Below, one piece after another: positions 13,451 through 24,520 of a stretch of DNA of 64,000 bases. Position 1 is the first letter of the stretch. Each line of letters opens with the position of its first letter. Under the pieces are notes generated by a model, which worked only from the letters and a program-made list of their open reading frames with translations, was not told the DNA's origin and searched no databases. The DNA comes from Harmothoe impar. Taxonomy: Eukaryota > Annelida > Polychaeta > Phyllodocida > Polynoidae. The position numbers and the translations under genes were made by a program. The stretch spans positions 26,381,772 through 26,445,771 of the forward strand of contig OX381710.1 of assembly GCA_947462335.1 (NCBI GenBank), in the 5' to 3' direction.

Positions 13451-13494
13451 CAGCCACTGCCCCCCCCCCCCCCGCCTCCCCCAGGCAGTGGCTG
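13451..13494. repeat. 11-bp hairpin with C-run loop
   Basis: CAGCCACTGCC (13451-13461) pairs perfectly with GGCAGTGGCTG (13484-13494). The loop is nearly all C. Function unknown. Confidence 0.6.
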
Positions 13495-14096
13495 GGATTG
13501 GTTGCTCTAGGAGAATAATATCACTTCACATCTTGCCCTAAGGGATAGAGAGGATAGCACTGAGGGAGTAATGTACTGATCACCTAACCATGACAACGGC
13601 ACCTTTAATTTAACTTGTCCATATTAATAGTTCCAACTTCCGCGAACCTCTGCATGACTGCTCACCTGTATCAGGTAACCATGACAACAGTTAGCACGTA
13701 CACGTACACAGGTACCATGACGTAGGAGCGACCGGAGGGTGCCCCATGTAGGACAAACTGAATAATTCTGCTGCACCCGTTTATGGTGTCTTTCACTACT
13801 CTTCATCTGAAACCGGTGATGATACTACTGACACGCATAGACACAGGCATGCACAGGGTGCTGAAGAATATATACCATTGTTATATGATATCTAAGATTT
13901 CTCACGCGTCTACCCCATTGTCATAGCATTTATAGCCTCTGTAGTTATTTCTAAAACAGTATCACTTTCTCCATAGATACTTTTACAATAAAACCATTAC
14001 ATACAGATTCAGTAGAATACTTTGATCGAATTATGCTTTAACTCTGACATTGTTTTAATGCCTTTTATTTAACCAAATTCTTTATATGGAAGGTAG

Positions 14097-14212
14097 ACGT
14101 GAACCGTCCCACTTTCCTCGACTGGCCTAGGAAGTTGTCACTTAGCACCAGACCACGTGAACCGTTTCACTTTCCTCGACTGGCCTGGGAAGTTGTCACT
14201 TAGCACCAGAAC
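14097..14212 (+). repeat. 58-bp tandem duplication containing a splice acceptor
   Basis: Units 14097-14154 and 14155-14212 differ by only a few bases. Each ends with the acceptor-like CACTTAGCACCAG. Because 58 is not a multiple of 3, the two acceptors lead into different reading frames. Confidence 0.8.
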
Positions 14213-14793
14213 TGTGTGGATGTCCACCTGCAGCACCATCACAGCATCCTCAGCATCCCCAGCACACACTCACCACATCTGTAGGCTTCAAGACCCCCAG
14301 AAAAAACGTTCACACTGGTGCTCGTGGCGAGGGCAATTTAGGAGGCAACCATATCTATCGCAATATAGGAGTTTTCGCACATGCTACATTGTCAGAATCT
14401 CTGATTGATATAGCAGATAACGAGGGACGGCTAATAGTACCCTTTGTTGAACCTACAGCTAGAACACAGGGTTGGTATTTAACGCCAAGCTCTTTCAATT
14501 CAGGTTCCTTATCCAACAGCTATATATACAATCCAACCCTGCCAGTATGCAGCACAGGGTCCGAAAGTAACAAGAGAACCGTCATCACGACTTGAAACAC
14601 GCGAGGGAGGACAAAGAATATTTAAAAAAAGGTGTCTGTGGAGCCATGGATACAGCTAACTCTAGTCAGCCTACCGGTCAGGTACTGGAGGACCAACTCC
14701 ATCTCAACAGGTGTATGGAGTACCTCGTCCCTCCAAAGGACACAGACAACGCCACATCTGCACTGCTCACCGTGGAGGTACCTGTCATAACAG
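14210..14793 (+). CDS. 7TM gene: N-terminal extracellular exon region, frame-disturbed
   Basis: Three frames look coding in succession: 14210-14593 (Pro/His-rich, then IYRNIGVFAHATLSE), 14483-14661 (VPYPTAIYTIQPCQYAAQ, then a basic RIFKK stretch), and 14571-14793 (LKHAREDKEYLKK, then the Cys- and NAT-containing segment before TM1). The second passes into the third if one A is removed from TTTAAAAAAAGG (14621-14632). The donor ACAG|GTAGGC ends the exon in phase 1. Either the sequence carries indel errors, the allele is damaged, or small introns or slippage are involved. Confidence 0.45.
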
Positions 14794-17573
14794 GTAGGCT
14801 ACATGTTGTAACTAATAATATAATTAACATTATCATCAACATGTAAGCCTCTTCCAGTTCTATACAAAGACATCATTCAACTTCCATCGTTTGATGCATC
14901 ATGCACCGTCGACCACTGCATGAAGCTTTAGATTTAAGCAGCTCTGAGTAAATGTTCAAGTTTGTAAAATGTCCTTCTTTATACAACTTTGATTTTTCAT
15001 AAAAGTTTTTAGTTGCTTTAAGTTGCTTTAATGTAGCAACCAATCATCTTTAAATGGCTTTTGGTTAATACATGATGCACTTATGTCCACTGGGACAAAA
15101 GGCGTGATGCTTCTGATAACTGCATGCAGTCAGAATCCGGCCTTTAAGGAGAACAGCAACATGGACTTCCTCTCGTACAATGAATTGTTACTGGTAATAA
15201 CAATATGCAAAATTGTCATGCATTCATCTCATATTCCAGGTAGTACAGTGGTGGTGGCCGCCTGCTGCCTGGCCGTGTCGGTCCTGGTGTTGGTCCTACG
15301 GCTGGGGGCGGCCTATGTGAGACGTCACCCCGCCCCTCCTGCCAGTAGTGGTAGTCTCATCTCTACTCTCCTGACACCTGTAGCTGCTGTAGGTGCTACC
15401 GCCCTGCTGCTGTGTGCCCAGTACCCTATTGGGGGCACAGGGCGCCAGCTCTTCATTGCGGCTAGTAAGTTGTACAGGTATATATATATTTCTGAGGCCG
15501 AGGTGTAACTAAATGCAATACCAATGCTGTGTAGACATCGTCAATGGTACTTATTATTGATATTAAAAATATTGCCACATATCCATTATTATTCATATTA
15601 GAAATATTGCCACACATCTAACCTATGTACTTAGTGATGGTCAAGTATGATTCTTCCCAAGAAAAAGCAACTTCATGTGTCAAATACCTTTAACTTTAAC
15701 CAGCGGTACTGGTGTGATCCTGTTTCAGCCTTCCTGTGGACATGGTGCAGGCATACCTTCTTCTTCCTCATCACGGCTGCCAACCTCCTCCACATGGACA
15801 CCCTTCAGCAGCCCTTTAACCTGCACCCTACCCCTCCTGCCAGGACCCTGACCAGACTGGCCACCCTCACCACTGCCTTCATGCTGCTTGTCCTGGGGGC
15901 CACTCTCTCCATTCCCTCCGCCATGCGGGCGCTTCAGACACCCCCTTGTGGGTGGGCAGCTATCATCCAGTCCTACAGGGACTTTGGTCAAAGTGCAGAG
16001 GTCTGGGTGATATGGCTGGACTCAGTGGCCGGTGTGGTTTCTATTCTGTCGGCTCTGGCTCTGATGAAAAAGGCAATAAGCGTTCATGTTGAGAATAGTG
16101 TAGAAGCTGATGAGCATAAAAGGATGCTGCGCTGTCTGCTGCTAGAGGGTGTAAGTACCGTTGTTTTCACTGCAACGCTAGGCCTACCTGCAACACTCAT
16201 CTCAATATATGCTCCATTGAACTCCACCTCAAGTAGAACAGACTTCCTATGGCTGATGAACCTTGGAGAGATCCTACAGACTGTTTACTATGCCGCTATT
16301 GCCGCAACCACCTTTATGAGCTACTGCCTGGCTCGGGATAATCATTGGCTCTGCTGTGTCGGCAGTGAGGGGGACCAGGGAGGGTTTCCCCAGTGTTGTC
16401 AGTCACCCCAAGTGGAACCAGAACCTGTGGCTGAGGCAGCATCCACACACGTCATTACCTTGGTTGCAGAGTATGTCGCCAGGGGAACTCTGGAGACAGA
16501 AGACGAAGTTGCAGGACCTAATGATCGAAAGGAAACTGATGGTACAATGGGAGGGGACTCAGAAAGTCTGTTCAGTGTTAATGTTAACATGCCACAGTTC
16601 TCTGTCAAGGAGAACCTCAGGCGGAAGACGTTCTTTGATCGTCCCTCTATAATCTCACGTGCAGCCAACCCAACCCCTCACCATGGCCGTCCCTCCAATG
16701 CCTCCATAACCGGCCACTCAATCAAGTCTGTCATCTCTAGTAATGGTAAGTTCTAGGCAGTTTTATCATTTCAATATTTTGATATAAGATAGCGATGTTA
16801 CTCATGAGACTCTCTCTCAGAACGTGTATTGGTATAATGGTGACATGAATATTTGCCAAGAGACAGCTTTTCAAACGTACCTAATGTTTCTGGAAAGTTG
16901 CAGCAAAATAAGAAATATTTGGACTAGTGTGTTGCCATGGTTAACAGTTGAAACATTGAAAGCACATTTTTAGTAACAAATGTCATCTTTTGGCGACATC
17001 CGCCCTTGAAGGGTTAAGAGCCGAATTTAGTCTAATAAATCCCATTTTATGTGGTCATATAAGTAATCAACAAAATCGATTTTTATAATTCTTACTGTTA
17101 CTTATGTGATACAATGCGTTAAGAGATTATCTACTATTTCGGTTATTGATAAGAACTAATCTTTGAAAAGCCCTTCCCACAAAACTACCAGGAATTTCTC
17201 TGGCTCATGATATTTCATTTTAAAGGCTATGACACCAACTTTAATAACTAATACCCCCTTCCCCGCTGGACAAATGCCCTCTTCTGGTTACAAATATACT
17301 ATTCCAGGACCCTAGAAAAACATAACTAATTCAACTAAATGTATTTTCTCTCTTCAATTCTACTTAATAGACAACAATCAGTCGCTGGCTGCCCGACATG
17401 ACTCCATGCTCAGTCAGCTAAGTACACACCAGTTGACCAACATATCTCTTTATTCAGAAGCCTCGATTACCAACCAGGATGTGGCATTACCCAAATCCAT
17501 CTCTACGTCCAAGATGACAAGCACACTGAATAGCTTCAAAGGAGCCTCCAAACTGACTCACAAATACGAGTAA
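14210..17573 (+). CDS. Divergent seven-transmembrane receptor-like protein
   Basis: Exons 15240-15464, 15729-16745 and 17371-17573 join in phase 1 and give seven hydrophobic spans: two in the 15240 exon and five in the 15729 exon. The extracellular N-terminal part is in 14210-14793. It carries a Cys (NRCMEY) and an NAT glycosylation site just before TM1. A Cys lies in the loop after TM4, TM6 contains a Pro (GLPATL), TM7 ends MSYCLARDNHW, and a Cys pair follows in a long Ser-rich cytoplasmic tail. The topology fits a rhodopsin-like GPCR, but classic DRY and NPxxY motifs are not visible, so it may be another seven-pass family. The N-terminal exon region has frame problems (14483-14630). Confidence 0.65.
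15240..15464 (+). CDS. 7TM gene exon: TM1 and TM2
   Basis: The acceptor ATATTCCAG and donor GCTA|GTAAGT are strong. The 225-nt phase-1 exon encodes TM1 (STVVVAACCLAVSVLVLVL), a short basic loop (YVRRHPAPP) consistent with a cytoplasmic side, and TM2 (LLTPVAAVGATALLLCAQ). Confidence 0.75.
15729..16745 (+). CDS. 7TM gene exon: TM3-TM7 and start of cytoplasmic tail
   Basis: The acceptor TGTTTCAG and donor AATG|GTAAGT bound 1017 nt in phase 1. Hydrophobic spans begin near FLWTWCRHTFFFLITAANLL, LTTAFMLLVLGATL, VWVIWLDSVAGVVSILSALAL, VSTVVFTATLGLPATLISIY and GEILQTVYYAAIAATTFMSY. The loop before TM6 is charged (VEADEHKRMLR), and the tail has WLCC then acidic and Ser-rich sequence. Confidence 0.8.
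17160..17290 (-). repeat. Dispersed repeat R, partial copy in intron
   Basis: CCACAAAACTACCAGGAATT, CTCATGATATTTCATTTTAA and ATGACACCAACTTTAAT match the repeat at 31670-31740 in the same order and orientation. It lies in the last intron of the 7TM gene. Confidence 0.6.
17371..17573 (+). CDS. 7TM gene terminal exon (cytoplasmic tail)
   Basis: The acceptor TACTTAATAG joins phase 1. The exon encodes 66 residues rich in Ser, Thr, Asn and Gln and ends HKYE, TAA. It looks like a disordered, phosphorylatable tail. Confidence 0.7.
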
Positions 17574-20319
17574 TCAGTACTTGTAACAACAAGTAAAAGG
17601 ATATAATCCCGTTTTAACGAAATGGGTTGGAGGTCGCATATTAAAAATGTTGTGATATTGCAATATTCGTGTACAGCTCATCAAGAGCTTTCATTTGGTA
17701 TCTGACATGTAGTATATTGGCCAATTTTGACCCTTTGGCAATATTTTTGACACTAAAGCCTCCAAATTCATGAACCCAGGGAAGAACCTCATACAAAGCA
17801 TCCCTCCTCCTCTATCAAAAAGGAGGGGAAAGTGAACAAAATGAAAATATTATATTGGAATATTGCACATAGACCTTCAACGTGACAAATGCAGCACTAA
17901 GTGTAGACTGACAGTGCTGTGCAAGCACTACTGAGATGTGTCTGACCAAATGGTGGCGTCATAGGCTAAAGGAGATAAACCTTTGGTATTCTTTTCTTAT
18001 TTACTAAGTATCTCAAAATGTTGTTTGGTTATACTGAGGCTATTTACATCATGAAAATAAGGTGGTGTTTTTCCTTTTGATAGGCACATATCTTTTCAGG
18101 GCTGACATGGCAGAAAATATAACTAAGACTTCAATTATGTAACCGCCAATATCATTGGCCCATAATGTGGGCCCGATTAAAAACTTAAACAGCTGTTTAA
18201 ACTACTAGCAAGTAGAGCTGCGCATGTGTAGAGTAAGGGGCGTGTCATTAATTACTAGCTGGAAGGGGTTGGTGGACCTTGTCACGACAGCAATTTCCCA
18301 CTGGGATTGATTGACATGTAAGTAGAACATGAATTATTAAAAGTTGAAACAGCAGGCTTATCTAATATAGTGAGTCGCGTCATAATTTACCCAACCTATC
18401 CCAGCAGTACCTACACAGCACGATCAGTATACACCCAGATGCTTCTTGTCGATTCTTCTTGACGGCAGCCTGTAGAGTTTTGCTGATGCATCAAGGCGAT
18501 ATTTACAGCAGTAAATTCGGGACAAGGAAATGCAAAGTACCATCAATAACAACTGACCGTGGAATATTGGCGTACTAAACATCATTGTTCAAAATGCCTT
18601 TTATATGGCATATACCCTTCTCACCTGTTATGCTTAACATGTTCTTGCTGTATATATTGACGTCGCTCTCTGTCTCTTTCCGCCAAATTACCATAAGTCA
18701 GTGTCCTGGTTGAAATATACCAGTAGGATTGTGCTCTCCATTGACCGAAATCACTGGTACAATTATCGGATGGCTAAGGAAAGTCATTATTTTCTCTTAC
18801 GACGTTCCCCATACATAATCAACGATGTACAAACATTGTATAACAATGATGCCAGGCAATCTTTATTCAAGAACTAGAAAACTACTGGATTCACATGGTG
18901 AGGTGGCCAACCCCATGTGGATTCCATATTGTCGTTCCCTCAGCGGAAACTAACCGTAACTCAGGTTCTCAGTAATTGCATACTGATACATATTTTTGCA
19001 CAGAGGAAAAATACAATGTATACTTCCATTATTTGTTGACATCCCAGGCAGTACAGATTATGAATTCTTTGGAATCAGCTCTGGACATGATTGTGCTTGC
19101 AAATAAAAACAAAAAATCTGCTGTCGATTTTTGGGCAGCTATCATCCACAGCCTTACATTTTCTATAGTTATCATGAAACAAGTATTGGCCACAAACTAA
19201 TTGGCAAATGCACACATCAAAATAAACAAGAGGTAATAATCTTAATAAACGTAATATCCTATGTACTCTTACTATAAGGTAACTTCGAATAATAAACGTC
19301 AATTATTTACAGCTTGTGAATGAAATTTTCAAATTAATAATGTATCGGAATATGATATTATATTATTATATAAGGTTGAATTTGTTTCATAAATGTGACG
19401 TTATAGGCATTCTCTGTTGCAATGTGAAACCGAATCATTATCATATTATCAATTCCTCCCACTCCCCCCATCCCCCCAAAAAATATTTCTGTGAATGATG
19501 TTAGGATTAAAAGATTGATGTAATTGTTTATTGGAGGCATTGTACATATGTGAATTAATATGAGATGTGCTACCTTTTCAGCATATTGTTGAAAACATGG
19601 TGTCAACCGAATAAGAATTGTTAACAAAACTGTTACAAACAAACATGAATGTTAAACACAATTAGTAGCACCTATATTACTGTACACATAGAAGATAAAT
19701 TGTATTAGCGATATGATTAAGCATTCAATGTAACATTAAGAAACATAAAATTGTCTAATTGAATTTAAGAGACGTAATGTACAATTGTGGAATTTATGAC
19801 AATAAAGGTTTGTCAAATGCAAACTTTACATATGCATGTAATACATAATAATAATGTATCACTATCTTCCTGATATGGAGTTAAAAACCAGGTATTCAGT
19901 TGAATTTAGGGCCATAACCCAATAGCCGATTTGGATGTATTATCAGCTGATGCATCCACATAATTATACCACAAAGTATTACTGTTTCTGTTTCTGTTTC
20001 TGGAGGGTGTATCGGCCGATAATGGATCCAAATCGGCTAATGGATTATGGCCCTAACTGGTCATAGTTATACATGCACTTGTATGACCTGTTTCTTTTTA
20101 TCTATATCATCTGTCGTGTTTCCTGAGATCTGCTGAGAGGAAGCCGATGGCATTACATTGTACTGATAATCACCCTGCAAACACACACAAATAAGAGTAG
20201 CCTTTTTTGGGAACGAATGCTCATAATCTTACCTTTAGGTCAACATACAATTCATGTCATCAATGATGTCGGTGAAAAAATACTGGGGTATACCAGTGTT
20301 AAAAAAGTGCAAAAATAAT
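17574..20319. other. Convergent intergenic region
   Basis: This is 3' flank of the 7TM gene and of the minus-strand gene at 20320. It has no supported coding region and holds the inverted-repeat element at 19906-20056. Confidence 0.5.
19906..20056. mobile_element. 151-bp MITE (TTAGGGCCATAA ends)
   Basis: TTAGGGCCATAA and TTATGGCCCTAA are perfect inverted ends, and pairing continues with AGCCGATTTGGAT against ATCCAAATCGGCT. The centre has a TTTCTG triplication. Confidence 0.8.
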
Positions 20320-22398
20320 TCATTTACAATGCGTAGGATCCCCTCGGCTCGGTGCAGCACGCCGCGCTGCCCTGCCTGCCTTACTAAACTCCCAGTCCAG
20401 CACTTTGAAAGTCATATTCCTGATGTTGGTGTCCCCACCATACTTTCTCAGCTCACTCTCAGACGGTTGGACAGTCTTACCTCCAATCCCACTCTCACTG
20501 TGGTTATCCAAGCCACTGACAGAGCTGCTCAGCTCGGTGACACTATTCTGTCGTGATGTGAGTGCTGACCCACACCTCATGCTGACTACCGAAGTAGCGT
20601 GAGGAACACTCCTTTTTGGTAGAAGACGCACAAAGTAGTAGTCCTTGATTTGCCGCTCACGATCAAACTTATAATTATCAAGCCCGTCACAGAAGTCCCG
20701 AATACGCATCTCATAATGTGCAGATCTAACACGCTCTCTGTGACTGTCATACAGACTGCGGGATGTGGGCCGGGATGTGGGCCGGGATGTGGGCCGGGAT
20801 GTGGGCCGGGAGATGGAGCTAGGACTTCGAGGTGGGAGTGGTGATGGAAGCATGAACTGGTTATTATGTGGCCTCACATAGGGTGACGCTAGGGCTGTAG
20901 TCGGCTCACCATCTTGCATACCCAACTTGAGCAACTCAGAAGACAGAGGCGGAGGCAGGGGAGGGCTGTCCTTGACTATGCTGGCTGGCACCTTTGTTGC
21001 TGACTCCTCAGTTAGAGGTACTGGGCAGCTCAACCCCAGCTCATGAGCAGTTCTAGGTCTGACCGTCAGTACCGCCTTGTCATCAGGATGATGAGTGCCT
21101 GGCCGGCCATCAACCACAGCTTGACCTTCAGCTCCCACACCCACACCCACTCCCTCCTCCTCTTCTTCCTTGGCTGCCAGCCTGTTTTCCTTTAGTTTCT
21201 TCTTGAATTTCCTTTTAAGCAATCGAATGACAAAGTTTTCTTCCTTGTGGTGGACCGCACGGTTGGTTTTGGGTACTGCAGGCAATAAGGATATACCGAA
21301 ACTGTTGACTTTCTCCCTCTTGTTAATTGCCTTATTCGGCCCTCGACCAAAGGTTGGTGGTGTCTTCCTGGGGCTGGGGGTTGTGGTGGTTGTGAAGGTC
21401 ACTGATTTAGCTGATTTCACCTGTACTTTATGAGGTTTAGGGATGTCCTCTGCCTGGCCGGCATCTATTTCATCCGATTGCTGACCGGCCTTATCTTTTT
21501 CAACACTAGCTACCTCATTTTTTTCTCTGAATGCAGCCTTTCCCTTGTTCAATTCTAAATCTGCTAGAGGTGGTTTATCGATTGTAGTCACCAATGCTAC
21601 CCCATCAACAGCCTGTGTCAAACCCTTCACTGGAGAAAGTTGGGGCTTTAACAGTTGAGCCTCTTTCTTTTCAGGTTGTAAGTCACCGATCTTCTTTGAA
21701 GTTCCTTTCAAAGGTCTTTGGTTCTCTAGCTGTGTCATCATCTGTTGGGCAGTCTTAGTGCTCATTGTTAGACGGACATTAACCGATGTTCCCCCTGCCG
21801 TAGAAGGCCTCTGTTTGGGCGGCTGTATATCCCTACTACGGGCACTATCAGTGCGTGTGTTCTGTTGAATCGTGCTGATCGTATTTCCTGCTGAGATGTT
21901 AGTTGCAGATGACATTTGGGAAGTATTGTCTTCTGACCTTGCTGAAACCTTTGGCAAGGGACTTTTCAATGCAGGGAGCTTTCTGCCAGGCAGTGACAGA
22001 GGAGTGGGATTGTTCCGAAAGGCCTGACTTCCAGTCTTCCATATCTTTGTTAGGACAATGTCCTCAGGTTTTATATCAGATGTGCTCCCAGAGATATTGC
22101 TCACAGTGTAGCTCTCTGTACTGCCAGATACAGGAGTGGTTCCATCTGCTCGGGGTTTATTTGGGTCTCGAAAGCCTCTCTGAGCACGTGCACTAGCCAG
22201 GCGGGTCTGGGTAACCTTCTGCTGGAAGCGTCTGCACAGGATCTTCTGGTTAGTGGATATTGTACTCACAACAGCCTTTTCTCCCCGGTCAAGGCTCCGA
22301 AGGTTTCGGTCTAATATCAGGTTTTCCTTTGAGTTTGCAAAGAAGACTCGAGAAAACTTCTCTGCTGCGGCAATTTCTTCTCTTTTCTGAGCCGACAT
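20320..22398 (-). CDS. Gene B: unrecognised 692-residue, mostly disordered protein
   Basis: A single open frame starts at an ATG just after an acceptor-like TTCAGCACAG, so an upstream 5'-UTR exon is likely. The N-terminal 80 residues are charged and probably helical (EEIAAAEKFSRVFFANSKEN). The middle is rich in Pro, Thr, Ser and Lys, with a basic patch followed by EEEEEG and GVGVGVG. Then come four SRPT repeats, and a C-terminal region with aromatic/charged blocks (HYEMRIRDFCDGL, RQIKDYYFVRLLP). A donor-like GTAAGG at 20384 follows WEF, so the last 21 basic residues may be intron read-through; joining to an acceptor at 20175 would end the protein almost at once. No signal peptide or membrane segment. 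Family unknown to me. Confidence 0.75.
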   Translation of the reverse strand: MSAQKREEIAAAEKFSRVFFANSKENLILDRNLRSLDRGEKAVVSTISTNQKILCRRFQQKVTQTRLASARAQRGFRDPNKPRADGTTPVSGSTESYTVSNISGSTSDIKPEDIVLTKIWKTGSQAFRNNPTPLSLPGRKLPALKSPLPKVSARSEDNTSQMSSATNISAGNTISTIQQNTRTDSARSRDIQPPKQRPSTAGGTSVNVRLTMSTKTAQQMMTQLENQRPLKGTSKKIGDLQPEKKEAQLLKPQLSPVKGLTQAVDGVALVTTIDKPPLADLELNKGKAAFREKNEVASVEKDKAGQQSDEIDAGQAEDIPKPHKVQVKSAKSVTFTTTTTPSPRKTPPTFGRGPNKAINKREKVNSFGISLLPAVPKTNRAVHHKEENFVIRLLKRKFKKKLKENRLAAKEEEEEGVGVGVGAEGQAVVDGRPGTHHPDDKAVLTVRPRTAHELGLSCPVPLTEESATKVPASIVKDSPPLPPPLSSELLKLGMQDGEPTTALASPYVRPHNNQFMLPSPLPPRSPSSISRPTSRPTSRPTSRPTSRSLYDSHRERVRSAHYEMRIRDFCDGLDNYKFDRERQIKDYYFVRLLPKRSVPHATSVVSMRCGSALTSRQNSVTELSSSVSGLDNHSESGIGGKTVQPSESELRKYGGDTNIRNMTFKVLDWEFSKAGRAARRAAPSRGDPTHCK
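20760..20807 (-). repeat. 12-bp coding tandem repeat (x4) giving SRPT units
   Basis: GGGATGTGGGCC occurs four times without change on the plus strand and encodes Ser-Arg-Pro-Thr units on the minus strand. Identical copies point to recent replication slippage. Confidence 0.9.
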
Positions 22399-24506
22399 GT
22401 TTCCTGTGCTGAAGTACTTTATCTCAGGTAATAGTTGAAGGAATTATTCTTCCGTAGATTGTCATACGATATCTAAACCTTGAGGGAACATACCAGGGTT
22501 CACGGATACAGGTACTCTTCCTAGACTGTTAATCTTACTCGGAAATTGTGGAGAGACGTAGCTCCTGAGTGAGAATCCTGAGTGAGAAGTGCAGTATAGG
22601 TGTACCTTCTTAGATTGATAAGTTCTCTTTAGTCCATAAGAATATTGAGACTCAGGCCGTGTTTACCAGTTGTCTCCTGTTCTCTCAGGCACTTGTCTAT
22701 CCACACTGCCATTATTAATCCATGCTATTTGAAAAGATGCCAACGTGATGACACATCAACAGACAAGCCTGTATATGCGCACATTAATCAAGGACGTCTA
22801 TATATTATCAACTTCAAATTTCTGTGTTGGTATCATACATATGCAGGGATGGCAGCATACATGCTACTAGGAAGGATTCCGCTCTCAGTCAAATCCGAAA
22901 ACCGAGTCTTTATTTTATCTTGGGATGAATCCATAGGAATGTGGGTCTGCAGAAGTCTGAGGCAACGATATCGTCCCTATTGATTGGTTCCTAGGTTATA
23001 GAGTGATATACGCATGGCCTAAATATCATACTGGTTTACCTGGGAGTCTGTTCTGATCCTCAGCTGTCCCCAGCTAATGACATGCAGGTGTGGTCTTGTA
23101 TGTCTTCATAACGTCGATACACTGTCTGTATTCTCTCAGTATTTCCAAGATGTATCATGCAGTAGCTTCTACTCACTGCACTGGCTAATCCCAATGCCAG
23201 ACAAGTCATGCATTCTCAGAGTACTAGTAAGCAATATTATAATATCCACCGATGATCTCTAAACCGGTCAGGAGTCCTTGCCTTCAGCCATGCATCAAGT
23301 ATATAGTAGTCACCCTCTGATCCAAACCCCAAAAATAGGGCTCATACCTGAGGGATCCCAGCTCCCAGTAATAAAGCTGCAGGGGTATAGGAAGGGCTTG
23401 ATGTCAGGTATTATCATGTGAGTATGGATTAGCCATGGTGTGTGTTTCCAGCTCCCCCGTGTAATCCCCAGAGCGGCAGCTTTGGTCGTTATACCTGGCA
23501 CCACCCTCCTGGGGCCTTTGTAAGCAGTTATCCCTGGTCACAGACCATTAACCAGAGTTCGGAAGTACTTGGTGTATCATAATACAGGTGGGGTCTGATG
23601 CCTAAATATCACTCCTTATGGCACAATTAGAGTATGTGGATGATTCAGGAGTCTACGAATTAAGGCAAGCGTCATGCTGATCAAAAGGGTGGGGATTGTA
23701 CCTAAATGCATCCTCTGTATTAATGGTGAGGTGGGAAGGGGGAGGTTCAGGAGCCCATAGCCTGAGGTGTATTCAGTATTAGAGGGTGGCAGCTTGGAGG
23801 TCCTCTGGTGCCTCTGATTGCTGGCTAGTTGACGGCTGTTTCCTGCACCAAACCTTAGGAGCCAATTTATGAGGTTTTAGCTCAGTGTATGGGTCTAAGG
23901 AGCCACCATTAAGCAGCTGGTATTGCAGCTGCTGTGGAGGCCAACAAGAGGTGACTTTATAAACAGCTTCAAGAATAAGAGGAACAAATGAGCTGGAATG
24001 TATGGCCTAAATAGACTCATCTTAGATCTCATTATAAACCATATGAGTAAAAGTAGAATTTAGATGACCTTTAGCAACAAATATCAAATATCATTAGACA
24101 CAATTCAAATATAGCATTATATACCAATTACTTGATCATTTTAAGAAGGAGCTTTGTCATTGTCAATTATCTATTAAACATATTGTATTATATGCATATC
24201 GTACTCAGATTTCAGAACAGGTGTCATCATGGTCGGGAGAGAGAATATCCCTTGACCTTAGGCAAAATGTAAAAATGAAGTGTTTCAGACAATCTGGACC
24301 TAGTCTCAAAACAGGGCCGATCCTATAGATCTTCCCACTATATATGGGACCCAAACTTAAAGTTTCCTCTGTATGTTTTGAAGAGTCATTGATAATTTTG
24401 CAACCCCTCAATCTACAATAGTGATCTAGGTGTCAGGTTAAAGCTTAGATAAAAAGCTAAATAAATTAGGCATCGTCACTCCCATATTTTGAAAATCATG
24501 TGACCG

Positions 24507-24520
24507 GTTGCCATGGAAAC
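24507..24520. promoter_or_regulatory. X-box-like motif GTTGCCATGGAAAC
   Basis: The 14-mer fits the RFX-binding X-box (GTNRCC, 0-3 nt, RGNAAC) in full. It is 2.1 kb upstream of gene B in repeat-like sequence. Binding is inferred only. Confidence 0.4.

Larger units (their letters stand above)
6901..14096. other. 7.2 kb without a well-supported gene
   Basis: This stretch holds two inverted-repeat elements (10065-10432, 10876-11719), a perfect hairpin at 9500-9537, a cluster of GTTGCTAAGCAAC-like half-site motifs between 8025 and 8590, and a diverged dispersed repeat near 13205-13400. A few weak exon-like segments (8963-9080, 9705-9743, 9892-9937) have splice-like borders, but their phases do not join. 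Confidence 0.5.

Noticed and set aside
13741..13900. Plus-strand frame starting after CATGTAG (DKLNNSAAPVYGVFHYSS...)
   Set aside because: The acceptor has no pyrimidine tract and no credible donor follows.
15725..15991. Minus-strand frame opposite the 7TM exon
   Set aside because: It is antisense to a well-supported membrane-protein exon and is Gly-rich low complexity.
22645..22983. 112-codon plus-strand frame
   Set aside because: It has no splice context, no domain and ordinary intergenic composition.
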